Shown: positions 16,805 through 26,105, numbered from the stretch's first letter. The stretch is 64,000 bases of DNA from Coprobacillaceae bacterium UN01-12pH3A (GCA_027676805.1 JAQENU010000005.1:186001-250000); one strand, 5' to 3'. The notes: generated from the letters alone by a model not told the origin. Made by a program: numbers and translations.

Positions 16805-18690
16805 GTATGTTGAAACTGGCTGTTCATAACTTTAAAACCAGCTTTAAAAGCTATTTATCTTTAATTGTATCTTTAGCCTTTGCCATATTAGTTTTTTATA
16901 ATTTTCAAAATATCTTATCTTCCGGAGTTTTAACATCATTAGGTGAATCAAACACCCGCAATATTGAAATCATTGTCCAAGTTATTACTTTTGTATTGGG
17001 TTGTTTTATCTTATTCTTTGTTTGGTATTCAACCAATGTCTTTTTAACCAAAAGAAAAAAAGAGATTGGGATCTATATATTTATGGGACTTTCCAATCAA
17101 AAGATCGGTAAGCTGTATATCATTGAAACCACAATGATTGGTCTTGTTGCCTTAGGGTTAGGCATTGGATTTGGAGTACTGACCACTCAGCTTTTTCAGA
17201 TGATCATGATGGCTATTTCAGATATTTCAGTGGAATTGGTCTTTAGCTTTTCACTGCAGGCCATTTTATATGCAACTGTGGTGTATTCTGTTATTTATTT
17301 CATCTTTATATTAAAAGGCTATATTAATATCGTTCGAAGTAGTGTTTTAGATATGGTTTCGGCAAACAAACAGAATGAATATGTAAAAACGAAATCTTGG
17401 ATATTATTTTTGAAATCAATTTTAGGAGTCATCATTACTGGAATCGGCTATTATCTGGCGATTAAAGAGGGCGGAATAGAGGTCATGAGCAATGTTCTGT
17501 CCGCAGTGGTATTTGTTGTTGTAGGTGTATATCTGTTATTTGGCGGGTTGATACCGTTAATTTGTCAAAAACTAGTGGATCATAAGAATTTTCTTTATAG
17601 AAAAGAAAGAAGTTTATGGTTAAACAATATAATCTTTAGAATTAAAAAGAATTATCGAACGTATGCGATGGTCAGTATCCTAATGTTATGTTCAGTAACG
17701 GCCTTAGCTACCGGGTTTGCGATGAAGAATCGTTATGAGGGCATCGTTCATTTTAGAAACACATACACCTTTCAGATTTTAAGCTCTCACCCTGGATTAA
17801 AAGAAGAATATAAAGATGTAATAGAAAAAGAAAGCGGCATTGCCTATAGTTCAGAAATCGCTTTATTACAGTTAGACAGTGGTGTTGTTGAATCGCTGTA
17901 TCAAAATCAGTATTATAGTATTCTATCTTATTCTCAGGTTCAGCAGTTGGCTAAAGAAAGTGGGTTGGAATTTACGTTTGACACGCTTAAAGAGGATGAA
18001 TATATTAATGTTTCACGGCTTCATTTAATGTCGTTTATCACAGACAACACTCTAGTCACAACAACAATCAATGGGAAAGAGTATAAGGAAGTCGAAGAAA
18101 CGGCAATCCCATACCTAGGGTATTTTCAAGAAAATTTGAATTTATATATGGTCAGTGATTCACAGTATCAAGAATTGCTGCCATTAGGGACTGTCCTGCA
18201 CTGTTATAATTATAAATTAAGTGACATGAGTCATTTTGAAACCACTCAAGATACACTGAAGAATTATGGAAATTACGATGGGTTAGTGACATTGGATCCA
18301 AACAGCAATGAAATTGAATGGATTAAAGTGCTGTATTCATTATGTGTATTTATGTTCATGGTCTTTGTTTTAGCCAGTGGCAGCATCTTATTCATGAAAC
18401 TGTACAACGATGCTTATGATGAAAAAGAGCGTTATCAGATTCTTCATAAGATCGGAATTAGTAAGAAAACACTGAAAAAAGCTATTCTTAATGAGCTGCG
18501 ATTTGCCTATTTGGCACCATTATTCGTCATGAGCATTTCTTCTTATTTTTCAGTACATTCCCTAGCTAAACTGATGCAGACAGAGCTGCTGAGTGTCAAT
18601 CTTATCAGTGTTCTGTTTATCTATATCTTCATTTATATTTGTTATCGTTTATCTGTTTCCATTTATCAAAAAAATGTGGGCATTAAATAA
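16801..18690 (+). CDS. BceB-like ABC transporter permease
   Basis: A 629-residue permease with ten membrane helices: four before residue 170, three between 190 and 310, and three at the C-terminus (about 515-625). A large extracellular domain of about 200 residues lies between helices 7 and 8 (about 315-510). This is the BceB architecture, where that domain contacts the peptide or its lipid target. FtsX-type helix pairs carry KKEIGIYIFMGLSNQKI near residue 85. It is the last gene of the Bce module, and a bidirectional terminator follows. Confidence 0.94.
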   Translation: MSMLKLAVHNFKTSFKSYLSLIVSLAFAILVFYNFQNILSSGVLTSLGESNTRNIEIIVQVITFVLGCFILFFVWYSTNVFLTKRKKEIGIYIFMGLSNQKIGKLYIIETTMIGLVALGLGIGFGVLTTQLFQMIMMAISDISVELVFSFSLQAILYATVVYSVIYFIFILKGYINIVRSSVLDMVSANKQNEYVKTKSWILFLKSILGVIITGIGYYLAIKEGGIEVMSNVLSAVVFVVVGVYLLFGGLIPLICQKLVDHKNFLYRKERSLWLNNIIFRIKKNYRTYAMVSILMLCSVTALATGFAMKNRYEGIVHFRNTYTFQILSSHPGLKEEYKDVIEKESGIAYSSEIALLQLDSGVVESLYQNQYYSILSYSQVQQLAKESGLEFTFDTLKEDEYINVSRLHLMSFITDNTLVTTTINGKEYKEVEETAIPYLGYFQENLNLYMVSDSQYQELLPLGTVLHCYNYKLSDMSHFETTQDTLKNYGNYDGLVTLDPNSNEIEWIKVLYSLCVFMFMVFVLASGSILFMKLYNDAYDEKERYQILHKIGISKKTLKKAILNELRFAYLAPLFVMSISSYFSVHSLAKLMQTELLSVNLISVLFIYIFIYICYRLSVSIYQKNVGIK

Positions 18691-18731
18691 AAAAATGAAG
18701 GTAAATCACAATGTTTGTGACCTTCATTTTT
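18691..18731. terminator. Bidirectional terminator between convergent genes
   Basis: AAAATGAAGGT pairs with ACCTTCATTTTT, with an inner CACA/TGTG stem. Confidence 0.8.
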
Positions 18732-18733
18732 AT

Positions 18734-19546
18734 TTATTTAAACATCTTTTCTTTATTGAAATACCAGTCAATAGCCTCTAAAACACCGCCTTCATCATTA
18801 GAGGCAATGGTATAATCAGCAACTTCTTTGATTGCCGGTTTTGCATTGCCCATGGCAAAGCTGTAGTTTGCCATTTTCAGCATCTCATAATCATTGCCAC
18901 TATCGCCAAAAGCCATTACTTCTCCTTCAGGCGCATTCCATGCTTCTAATAAAAACTGAATGCCATGAGCTTTATTAATTCCCGGAATAATGAGATCAAT
19001 GCCAAAATGACCGCAGTCTACAGGTGTCATAATATGTCCAATGCTTTCTTTTAATTCGTTTAAAATTTGTTCAAAGTTATCTTCGTCACAGCTTAAAAAT
19101 ACTTTAAAGATCGTATCATCAAAATGATCGAAATTCTTTACTCGCTGTAATTTTGGATAATAAAAATTCAAGCGGTTAAAGTAATCGTCTTCTACAGATT
19201 CATTGATATAAGCACTTTTCTTTCCGCAGACGATCTTTTTTATAGAAGGATATTGATTAATGGCTTCAATTACCTTTCTGACGTCATCATCTTCTAATTT
19301 AGCGACAAATAGTTCTTGATCTTGATCGACAATAAAGGCTCCGTTTTCTGCGATGAAGGTTAGTTCTTTTTGGATTTCCGGAAAGAAAGAGCGGAGCTGA
19401 TAATATTGATTGCCGCTTGCTACGACAAAACGAATGCCTTCTTCTTTCATCTTTGTATATTGTTTCATAAATCTTTCTTTATCATACTGATTATCATGGG
19501 TTAAAAAAGTCCCATCCATATCTACTGCAATTATTTTAATACTCAT
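18734..19546 (-). CDS. Cof-type HAD-IIB phosphatase
   Basis: A 270-residue haloacid-dehalogenase hydrolase. Motif I is IIAVDMDGTFLT at the N-terminus, motif II is VASGN, and motif IV is VMAFGDSGNDYEML near residue 215. The cap domain lies between (about 85-190). Members dephosphorylate sugar phosphates or flavin intermediates; the substrate cannot be inferred. The start overlaps the stop of the upstream ROK gene by 4 bases, suggesting a sugar-related operon. Confidence 0.9.
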   Translation of the reverse strand: MSIKIIAVDMDGTFLTHDNQYDKERFMKQYTKMKEEGIRFVVASGNQYYQLRSFFPEIQKELTFIAENGAFIVDQDQELFVAKLEDDDVRKVIEAINQYPSIKKIVCGKKSAYINESVEDDYFNRLNFYYPKLQRVKNFDHFDDTIFKVFLSCDEDNFEQILNELKESIGHIMTPVDCGHFGIDLIIPGINKAHGIQFLLEAWNAPEGEVMAFGDSGNDYEMLKMANYSFAMGNAKPAIKEVADYTIASNDEGGVLEAIDWYFNKEKMFK

Positions 19547-20535
19547 TGTTCGTTCTCCTTTTTTAATTTATAGCGTGATTTTTCTATACAGAGGTGATTT
19601 AACCCCATAAACGTAAATTCGTCCATATTTTCAATAAATTCAAAATTGGGCTGATGGATCTGAGGAATATAATCATCAATCCTCTGCTTGAAATCGGATT
19701 CACTGACACATGGGGTATATAGAACCATATGTGAGGGATTTATGATGCTGATAACGCTGGCGACTTGTTTCACTAATAAAAGCAAGGGATCTTCTTTTAA
19801 TAATAATTCTTGTTCTTTCAGTGTCCCGTTAGGCAAATAGCCAAGCTCACCGGCAAAGTGGGTAGCACCGTAAACAATTGCCTGATTCACATATAAACTG
19901 CAGCCGCTGTGATGATTATCCGGCTGATAAATAAAGGCAATCGATTCTTTATTTATAGAATTGGAATAGATATAGCCCAGCATTGCGGTATTGACATCAT
20001 TCTCAATGGTGACTTGAAGATTTGTGGCAGATTCTATTTTGTCTTTAAGCTGACAATTTTCCAATTCTTCAATATCACATTTGCTTACCTTGCCCTGATC
20101 GGCGATCGCCGGTACAGATAGGCTGAGGTAGGAAAAATTAAAATTGTTTTTCATTTCTTCAATAATGAATAAAATCTTTTCAATTGACAATGAATCCCAT
20201 TGATATGTTTTTTTATAAACAACGGTATAGTCTAAATCAACAATACGAACATTAACCTTTATTTGCTGATGACTGTTTTGTAAGGACATGAGTCCAAACA
20301 GCATATACTGTCCGCAGATTTGATAGCGTTTTGCTTTACGTCCGCCTGTGGACTCTTCGTCTTCTATTCGTACAATATATGTTGATTCCAGCAATTCTTT
20401 TAAAATATTGGTTACAGTCGCTAAAGATAAATGCGTGGCACCAGCGATTTCTGTTTTAGTTGCCGTTTTATTTTCTATAAAATAATCCTTCACACATTGA
20501 ATGCTGACATTCTTTTCTCCTTTCGATTTGTACAT
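19543..20535 (-). CDS. ROK-family transcriptional regulator (NagC/XylR-like)
   Basis: A 330-residue regulator with an N-terminal winged helix (TKTEIAGATHLSLATVTNILKELL, about 20-45) and a ROK sugar-binding domain (NDVNTAMLGY, GATHFAGELGYLP). The CxCGxxGCxE zinc motif of active ROK kinases is absent, so catalysis is unlikely. ATG 20535 is preferred because AAAGGAG lies 6 bases upstream; ATG 20541 sits right against that site. A perfect 15-bp palindrome lies just beyond, a likely operator. It is translationally coupled to the HAD gene. Confidence 0.88.
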   Translation of the reverse strand: MYKSKGEKNVSIQCVKDYFIENKTATKTEIAGATHLSLATVTNILKELLESTYIVRIEDEESTGGRKAKRYQICGQYMLFGLMSLQNSHQQIKVNVRIVDLDYTVVYKKTYQWDSLSIEKILFIIEEMKNNFNFSYLSLSVPAIADQGKVSKCDIEELENCQLKDKIESATNLQVTIENDVNTAMLGYIYSNSINKESIAFIYQPDNHHSGCSLYVNQAIVYGATHFAGELGYLPNGTLKEQELLLKEDPLLLLVKQVASVISIINPSHMVLYTPCVSESDFKQRIDDYIPQIHQPNFEFIENMDEFTFMGLNHLCIEKSRYKLKKENEQ

Positions 20536-20548
20536 AGCCATCTCCTTT

Positions 20549-20563
20549 CGTCAACAGTTGACG
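20549..20563. promoter_or_regulatory. Perfect 15-bp palindrome upstream of the ROK gene
   Basis: CGTCAAC-A-GTTGACG reads the same on both strands and overlaps the region just upstream of the ribosome binding site, suggesting autoregulation. Confidence 0.6.
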
Positions 20564-20651
20564 TATGTTTATAGCTTTATTGTATCGTAAAAAAGAAAAA
20601 AGAGGAGACTATTTCAAAACAAGAAAATTGTCAGCATCCATAATAGTAAGA

Positions 20652-20896
20652 TTGCATTAGAGTGCAAATCTATGTATAATGATAATGGCAACTATAGAAG
20701 GAGTTGATTCTGTCCGGCGCACTTGATATTGCATAATCAGTAATATAAGTGGAACGTGGAAAACGCTAAAATAATCACAAACGCATATAAAAAAGCCTAA
20801 CATTAGGTTTTATTTATCATGCTTAAAATGATTATTTAATGGATTCCACAGACAGCATAAGAAATAGGCAGCTGTGGGATTCCCACAGTTTTTTTT
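20652..20896 (+). promoter_or_regulatory. Leader with promoter, antiterminator and terminator ahead of a methyltransferase gene
   Basis: TTGCAT (20652-20657) and TATAAT (20675-20680) are 17 bp apart. About 185 bases downstream, CTGTGGG/CCCACAG (20872-20888) with eight T forms a strong terminator. TTCCACAG at 20844-20851 can pair with CTGTGGGA at 20872-20879, which would destroy the terminator, so two exclusive structures exist. A CCTAA/TTAGG hairpin precedes it. The next gene begins at 20938. This is either an attenuated leader or a small RNA gene. Confidence 0.55.
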
Positions 20897-20937
20897 AATG
20901 CAGATAGTTGCCAATAAATGAAAGGACAGAACAAATA

Positions 20938-21765
20938 ATGAAACAATTAAAACAATACGAAAATAAACCAAAGCTTTATGAAAAAAGCACACAGAAATTT
21001 TGGGATGATCCCTATATTTCTAAAGGGATGCTTGAAGCACATTTAAATCCGGATATGGAAGCGGCTACCCGCAGGGAGAAATTTGTAATCAATTCAGTGA
21101 ATTGGATAGATGAGCGTATTCCCTCAGCAAATTATCCGAAGCTATTGGATTTAGGCTGTGGACCGGGAATCTATGCGGAATTATTCAGTAATAAAGGATA
21201 TCAGGTCACTGGCTTTGATCTTTCCAAGCGTTCTATTGATTACGCTAAAACTCGTGCTAAGGAAAAGAAACTAGAGATTCAATACGTAGAAGGGGATTAT
21301 GTCAGCGATGATTTTGGTAGTGGCTATGATTTAATCACTATGATTTACTGTGATTTTGGAGTATTATCTACGGATGACCGTAAAACTTTACTAAAAAAGA
21401 TTCATGCGAGTCTTAACGATGGCGGTTGTTTTCTTTTTGATGTATTCACGATAGAAAAGTATCGAGGAAAAAAAGAATACAAGGAGTGGAGCATTGAAGA
21501 ACAGGGGTTCTGGCGAGAGGAAACCAGCCTCATCCTAAAATCATTTTATCGTTATGAGGCTGAAACTACCTTTTTAGAACAATATATTATCATCAATGAA
21601 TCGGGAATGGAATGCTGTAACATCTGGGAACATGTCTTTACTTTAGAAGAAATTGAGAGGGATTTAAAAGAAGTCGGGTTTCATGATATTAGTATTTATG
21701 GAGATGTAGCTGGAAAACCATATAAAAAAAGTGGAGAAACCATCTGCCTGATCGCAAAGAAATAA
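20938..21765 (+). CDS. SAM-dependent class I methyltransferase
   Basis: A 275-residue methyltransferase. Motif I, LLDLGCGPGIYAELF, lies near residues 65-79, followed by GFDLSKRSIDYAKTRA and the motif IV-like LITMIYCDFGVL. I prefer ATG 20938, preceded by AAAGGA, over TTG 20908. Many such proteins act on small molecules; the substrate is unknown. It stands alone between a regulated leader and a terminator. Confidence 0.88.
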   Translation: MKQLKQYENKPKLYEKSTQKFWDDPYISKGMLEAHLNPDMEAATRREKFVINSVNWIDERIPSANYPKLLDLGCGPGIYAELFSNKGYQVTGFDLSKRSIDYAKTRAKEKKLEIQYVEGDYVSDDFGSGYDLITMIYCDFGVLSTDDRKTLLKKIHASLNDGGCFLFDVFTIEKYRGKKEYKEWSIEEQGFWREETSLILKSFYRYEAETTFLEQYIIINESGMECCNIWEHVFTLEEIERDLKEVGFHDISIYGDVAGKPYKKSGETICLIAKK

Positions 21766-21773
21766 ATAGGAAA

Positions 21774-21807
21774 TGGGTAAACAAAACAGTGTTTATCCTT
21801 TTTTTAT
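21774..21807 (+). terminator. Terminator after the methyltransferase gene
   Basis: GGGTAAACA pairs with TGTTTATCC around AAACAG, followed by seven T. Confidence 0.8.
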
Positions 21808-21812
21808 TTTTA

Positions 21813-21857
21813 TGAATGACCGATATTCATTGATATTTAAAAGCAGATGTGTATAAT
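21813..21857 (+). promoter_or_regulatory. TetR operator and promoter of the TetR gene
   Basis: TGAATGACCGATATTCATTG (from 21813) overlaps a TTGATA -35 that is 16 bp from TATAAT at 21852-21857. The same element recurs at 22489-22509 before the second methyltransferase gene. Confidence 0.65.
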
Positions 21858-21872
21858 GAAAGAAGAGAGGAA

Positions 21873-22466
21873 GTGATCCATCTGAGAGTTTCAAAGGCAC
21901 CGGAGGTAAGAAAACAGGAAATATTGGATACAGCGATGAAGCTATTTGCCTTGAAAGGCTATGAGGCAACATCAATGGCAGATATCGCTAAAGAGATGAA
22001 TGTGGTGAAGGGGTTATGCTATCGTTATTTTGCTTCAAAGCAAGAGCTGTTCGATCAGGCAATCAATCAATACGTTGTGCATTGTACAGAACCTGCAATC
22101 CGCATCATAGAAGATGAAACATTGTCAATGAATGAGAAGATTCAAGCCATCATGGAGAAAATGGGACATGAGGAAGAATATGCTACTTATCAGGATTTCT
22201 TTCACCGTCCTGAAAATGGCGATTTTCATGAACAGCTGACACTAAAAATGTGTAAGTATCTTTCCCCGTTTATAAAAAAAGAAATCAGTCGTCTCGAACA
22301 AATAGGACGTTTAAAACTAAAAAATGCAGACACCTTGATTGATTTTATTTTATATGGACAGGTTCATTTATTATCCGGTGATCATGATCAGCTGAATCAG
22401 AATATTCATTTGATCAAACATTATATGGATATCCTGATTCAATCAGAAATTATCCCTGATGTATAG
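21873..22466 (+). CDS. TetR-family regulator
   Basis: A helix-turn-helix regulator of about 195 residues: EILDTAMKLFALKGYEATSMADIAKEM and KGLCYRYFASKQELF lie in the first 60 residues, followed by a helical ligand domain. The start is uncertain. The first ATG (21849) lies inside the -10 box and cannot be translated from that promoter. GTG 21873 or CTG 21882 (giving the usual N-terminus RVSKAPEVRKQEILD) are the candidates. The shared operators show that it controls itself and the methyltransferase at 22523. Confidence 0.88.
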   Translation: MIHLRVSKAPEVRKQEILDTAMKLFALKGYEATSMADIAKEMNVVKGLCYRYFASKQELFDQAINQYVVHCTEPAIRIIEDETLSMNEKIQAIMEKMGHEEEYATYQDFFHRPENGDFHEQLTLKMCKYLSPFIKKEISRLEQIGRLKLKNADTLIDFILYGQVHLLSGDHDQLNQNIHLIKHYMDILIQSEIIPDV

Positions 22467-22488
22467 TCAGGGAATTAATTTTAAACAT

Positions 22489-22509
22489 TGAATGACCGAT
22501 ATTCATTCA
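22489..22509 (+). promoter_or_regulatory. Second TetR operator, before the methyltransferase gene
   Basis: TGAATGACCGATATTCATTC repeats the operator at 21813 almost base for base and ends 4 bases before the AGGAGG of the next gene. Confidence 0.65.
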
Positions 22510-22522
22510 AAAGGAGGATTAT

Positions 22523-23137
22523 ATGGAAAAAAAGAAAATAGAAACAAAAAAAGAATTCAATAAGCAGGCAAAAGATTATGATGAAGCACACTATGGTGAC
22601 CATGCCAGAAGAATTTACCCTTATATATTAGAAGAAATAGCAAAATATCCTGCTTCAGCTATTTTAGATTTAGGCTGTGGAACAGGAGAACTGTTAAAGC
22701 AAATTGCGATGCAAAATCATGATCATCGACTATTTGGGGTGGACTTATCTAAAAAGATGCTGGAAATTGCGTATCAAAAATTAGAAAATAAAGCCTATTT
22801 GCTTTATGGTGATGCTGAATATTTATTATTTGAAAAAAATAAATTTGATTTAATCTACTGTAATGATTCTTTTCATCATTATCCCAATCCTAAAAAAGCT
22901 TTAAAAGAGGTCGCACGTGTACTGAAAAAAGATGGAATCTTTCTATTAGGAGATTGCTGGCAGCCGTTGGTCAGCCGCTGGATTATGAATCTCTATATGA
23001 AAATAAGCCGTTCCGGTGATGTGAAAATATATTCAAAAAAGCAAATCATGAACTTATTGTCAGAAGATTTCAAAATCAAGGAATGGAGAGTCACAGCAGA
23101 TAAAACAGCTTTTTTCATTGTGGCAGTAAAGCAATAG
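22523..23137 (+). CDS. UbiE-like SAM-dependent methyltransferase
   Basis: A 204-residue class I methyltransferase. Motif I is ILDLGCGTGELLKQIA (about 45-60), post-I is LFGVDLSKKMLEIA, and motif IV is FDLIYCNDSFHHYPNP, characteristic of the Methyltransf_11 group. The ribosome binding site is AAGGAGG. Placed directly after a TetR operator, it is likely induced by whatever the TetR protein binds, perhaps for detoxification; that is inference. Confidence 0.9.
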   Translation: MEKKKIETKKEFNKQAKDYDEAHYGDHARRIYPYILEEIAKYPASAILDLGCGTGELLKQIAMQNHDHRLFGVDLSKKMLEIAYQKLENKAYLLYGDAEYLLFEKNKFDLIYCNDSFHHYPNPKKALKEVARVLKKDGIFLLGDCWQPLVSRWIMNLYMKISRSGDVKIYSKKQIMNLLSEDFKIKEWRVTADKTAFFIVAVKQ

Positions 23138-23201
23138 GTGAGTAGCCCCTTTGATTGAATGAATTATGCTATAATATAGATAAAGATCGGGGGGGATGAT
23201 A

Positions 23202-24332
23202 ATGGAAAATATACTGACGTATTTAAAATGGCGCGGGGATCTTTCATTTAGTGAAAAAGCATTCAATGAAGCAGATAGTCTGATCTTTGCGCTATTAAGC
23301 TATATTGAGTGGGAAGATATTGTAGGTGAGACTGCCGTTTCATTGCAGGAAGCATGCCGCAATTATTGTACAAGATATGATCAGGAGCATTTTAATAAGA
23401 CCTATAGCTTTTCACCGTTACTTTCAGAATTAATTCATATTCTTCCTACTGTTCTTCGCTATCAAGAAGTGAAATTAAGTCATTATCAGGTGATGAATGA
23501 TAAGCAGGAAGAAGTTCAGTTTGGTGCTATATGTATTGAACTTCCCCAAAATATAGTTTATGTTTCGTATCGTGGCACCGATATTTCCATCTTAGGCTGG
23601 AAAGAGGATTTTGATATGACTTATCTGGATGTTATTCCTTCTCAAACTTTGGCAGCCAGTTATTTAAAAGAGATTAGTCAGGTGTGGTTTAAACCGAAGA
23701 AATGGTGGCACTTTAAGAAAAAAACACCCATTTCATTATATATCGGCGGACATTCCAAGGGCGGGAATTTAGCCATGTATGCTGCAATCTACTGTAAGGA
23801 ACTGTCTCCTTGGATAAAGGGTGTTTATAGTTTTGATGGTCCGGGTTTTCGCAAGACTTTTTATGAACATCATGATCCTTCTTTTATATTAGATCGACTG
23901 CATCATTATATTCCTAAATCCTCTATCTTTGGGCGTTTGCTGGAACATCAGGAGGCGGCCACGATTGTCAAGGCGTACGGCACCGGACTGATCCAGCATG
24001 ATGCTTTCTACTGGGAAGTGGATACAGATCATTTTGTTTATGCAGAGGCACTTTGCAAAGAGAGTGATCAGATCAAACAATATTTAGATCAGGTGCTGAT
24101 GAATAAATCCGATGAAGAAAAGAAAACATTTATAACGCTTCTTTATAAAATGCTGGATGAGATGAAGGTCGAAAGCATTAACGATTTTACGGTAGTCGGA
24201 TTTAGGCAATGGCTTCGCGGTATTAAAGAATTAAGCAATATGAGTAAAGATGAATATAAAATGTTTTATGAACTGTTAAAATTAGCTTTTATGCAGTCAA
24301 AATCGTTTTTATATGATCGAATCAAACGCTAA
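23202..24332 (+). CDS. DUF2974 (Mbeg1-like) alpha/beta hydrolase
   Basis: A 376-residue lipase-like protein of the DUF2974 family. The N-terminus ENILTYLKWRGDLSF is the family signature. The nucleophile elbow is IGGHSKGGNLAMYAA (Ser near residue 185), and SFDGPGF follows in the usual position. Cytoplasmic; no signal peptide. ATG 23202 is preferred over 23196 from family N-termini; the ribosome binding site is GGGGGG. The substrate is unknown. A terminator follows. Confidence 0.88.
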   Translation: MENILTYLKWRGDLSFSEKAFNEADSLIFALLSYIEWEDIVGETAVSLQEACRNYCTRYDQEHFNKTYSFSPLLSELIHILPTVLRYQEVKLSHYQVMNDKQEEVQFGAICIELPQNIVYVSYRGTDISILGWKEDFDMTYLDVIPSQTLAASYLKEISQVWFKPKKWWHFKKKTPISLYIGGHSKGGNLAMYAAIYCKELSPWIKGVYSFDGPGFRKTFYEHHDPSFILDRLHHYIPKSSIFGRLLEHQEAATIVKAYGTGLIQHDAFYWEVDTDHFVYAEALCKESDQIKQYLDQVLMNKSDEEKKTFITLLYKMLDEMKVESINDFTVVGFRQWLRGIKELSNMSKDEYKMFYELLKLAFMQSKSFLYDRIKR

Positions 24333-24334
24333 AG

Positions 24335-24356
24335 GTCCTCAGTTGAGGGCTTTTTG
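24335..24356 (+). terminator. Terminator after the DUF2974 gene
   Basis: GTCCTCA pairs with TGAGGGC around GT, followed by TTTTTG. Confidence 0.75.
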
Positions 24357-24482
24357 TTTAACTAAAATAGTTAAAGTGTAAACATGTATCGTTTCTTTTC
24401 ATATTGCGTTTTACCCTTGATACAGTAACGGTAAAACTCTCAATGAAAAAATAATAGAATTTGTCTAAATATAGCTGAATTT

Positions 24483-24495
24483 CTGTAATTTACAG
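24483..24495. promoter_or_regulatory. Palindrome CTGTAATTTACAG
   Basis: Six-bp arms (CTGTAA/TTACAG) flank one T, upstream of a TATAAT-like box and the 24532 gene. The orientation is the reverse of the Bce-type site. The binding factor is unknown. Confidence 0.35.
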
Positions 24496-24531
24496 TGATT
24501 CTTGGTATAATGGAAAAAAGGAGGCGATTCC

Positions 24532-25197
24532 ATGATACAAGAAAGAGTATTTGCAAAAGGATATTGCTTCGCAAAGATTTTTATCTTCTTTTTAATCGGC
24601 TGTATAGTGGGGACTTATTATGAAGAATTATTGTTCTTTATAAAGTTTGGTCAAACAACGTCTCGGCAAGGATTGATCTATGGGCCCTTTAGTCCTATTT
24701 ATGGAGTGGGGGTGGCTGTTTTTGTTGTTTTCTTAGGAAAGCATAATGATAGAAGAAGCATTGCTAAAACGTTGCTTTATGCCTCGCTGATTGGCGGTGC
24801 TACAGAATTTGCAACAAGCTGGATCGCCGAAGTATTCTTTGGGGTAGAGTTTTGGAACTATACCGGTTACTTTTTAAATATTGCAGGCAGAACCACTCTT
24901 CCTTTTATGCTGGGATGGGGAATTGGCGGAACCGTATTGATGAAACTCATTTATCCATTCGTATCAAAGTGGGTTGAAAAAATTCCTTATGCCTTAGCAC
25001 GACCGATTTATTATGCAGTGCTGATTTTTATTCTTTTAGATATCATAGTGACCTATACGGCTTTTGCTCGTATGGCATTAAGAGATCAAGGCAAGCCGCC
25101 GTACAGTTTTATCGGAGAATTCATGGATGACTGGTATGATGATGCATTTATGTATCAAAAATTTCCTGTCATGCGTCCGCAGTCTAATTTAGAATAA
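24532..25197 (+). CDS. CmpB-type membrane protein (putative ABC transporter type IV, COG4905)
   Basis: A 221-residue integral membrane protein with about six helices. The family motif SRQGLIYGPFSPIYGVG lies near residues 44-60, and a Glu in a helix follows (GGATEFATSW). The family is annotated as a putative ABC transporter membrane part, but no ATPase is nearby and function is not established. The C-terminal 35 residues are cytoplasmic and acidic. Ribosome binding site AAGGAGG. Confidence 0.85.
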   Translation: MIQERVFAKGYCFAKIFIFFLIGCIVGTYYEELLFFIKFGQTTSRQGLIYGPFSPIYGVGVAVFVVFLGKHNDRRSIAKTLLYASLIGGATEFATSWIAEVFFGVEFWNYTGYFLNIAGRTTLPFMLGWGIGGTVLMKLIYPFVSKWVEKIPYALARPIYYAVLIFILLDIIVTYTAFARMALRDQGKPPYSFIGEFMDDWYDDAFMYQKFPVMRPQSNLE

Positions 25198-25318
25198 AAT
25201 GATTAAGCTTTTGGCTAAATCTGTTTAAACGGTAAATAATAGGTATATGACTTGCAAATAAAAAAGAATGACGTATACTTATTGTTAAATGAAACTAACT
25301 TATTTCGGGAGGGATTTT

Positions 25319-26095
25319 ATGGAAACAATCGTGGGGATTTTGATTCCCTTTTTAGGAACGACATTAGGAGCAGGCTGTGTCTTCTTTATGAAAGGCGCTA
25401 TACGTCCTAAAATACAAAAAATGTTGTTGGGGTTTGCTTCCGGGGTTATGGTGGCAGCTTCGATTTGGTCATTATTAATTCCGGCAATGGATATGTCAGA
25501 AGGGATGGGAAAATTAGCTTTTATACCGGCTGCTGTGGGATTTCTTTTAGGGATCTTGTTTTTGCTTGTTTTAGATGCGACCATTCCTCATCTTCATTTA
25601 AATGATGACGAACCGGAAGGAAGAAAAAGCAACATTACTAAAACAATGATGCTGGTGTTAGCTGTAACGCTTCATAATATACCAGAAGGAATGGCAGTCG
25701 GCGTTGTATTTGCCGGAGTTGCGAGTGGTTCACAGAATATAACGATGGCAGGAGCGATCGCCTTAGCGATTGGGATCGCTATTCAGAATTTTCCTGAAGG
25801 GGCCATTATTTCGATGCCGTTAAAAAGTGAAGGGTTAACAAAAGGTAAAGCATTCATCTATGGAACTTTATCGGGAATTGTAGAGCCGATTGCGGCTGTA
25901 ATGACGATTTTATTATCTTCTTTCATTGTACCGATTTTACCTTATTTGCTGTCATTTGCGGCTGGAGCTATGATCTATGTGGTGGTAGAAGAATTAATTC
26001 CTGAATCTTCAGAAGGCGGACATTCTAATATCGGAACGATCGGTTTTGCTGTTGGCTTTGTGATTATGATGGTATTGGATGTTGCATTAGGATAG
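25319..26095 (+). CDS. ZIP-family divalent metal transporter
   Basis: A 258-residue, eight-helix transporter likely importing Zn2+ or other divalent metals. The pore motifs TLHNIPEGMAVGV (TM4) and IAIQNFPEGAIISMPL (TM5) carry the conserved His, Asn, Pro and Glu metal ligands. A DATIPHLHLNDDEPEG loop lies between TM3 and TM4. ATG 25319 follows GGGAGGG; the ATG at 25289 is upstream of that site. It is 10 bp from the next gene. Confidence 0.92.
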   Translation: METIVGILIPFLGTTLGAGCVFFMKGAIRPKIQKMLLGFASGVMVAASIWSLLIPAMDMSEGMGKLAFIPAAVGFLLGILFLLVLDATIPHLHLNDDEPEGRKSNITKTMMLVLAVTLHNIPEGMAVGVVFAGVASGSQNITMAGAIALAIGIAIQNFPEGAIISMPLKSEGLTKGKAFIYGTLSGIVEPIAAVMTILLSSFIVPILPYLLSFAAGAMIYVVVEELIPESSEGGHSNIGTIGFAVGFVIMMVLDVALG

Positions 26096-26105
26096 GAGGG
26101 CTTGG

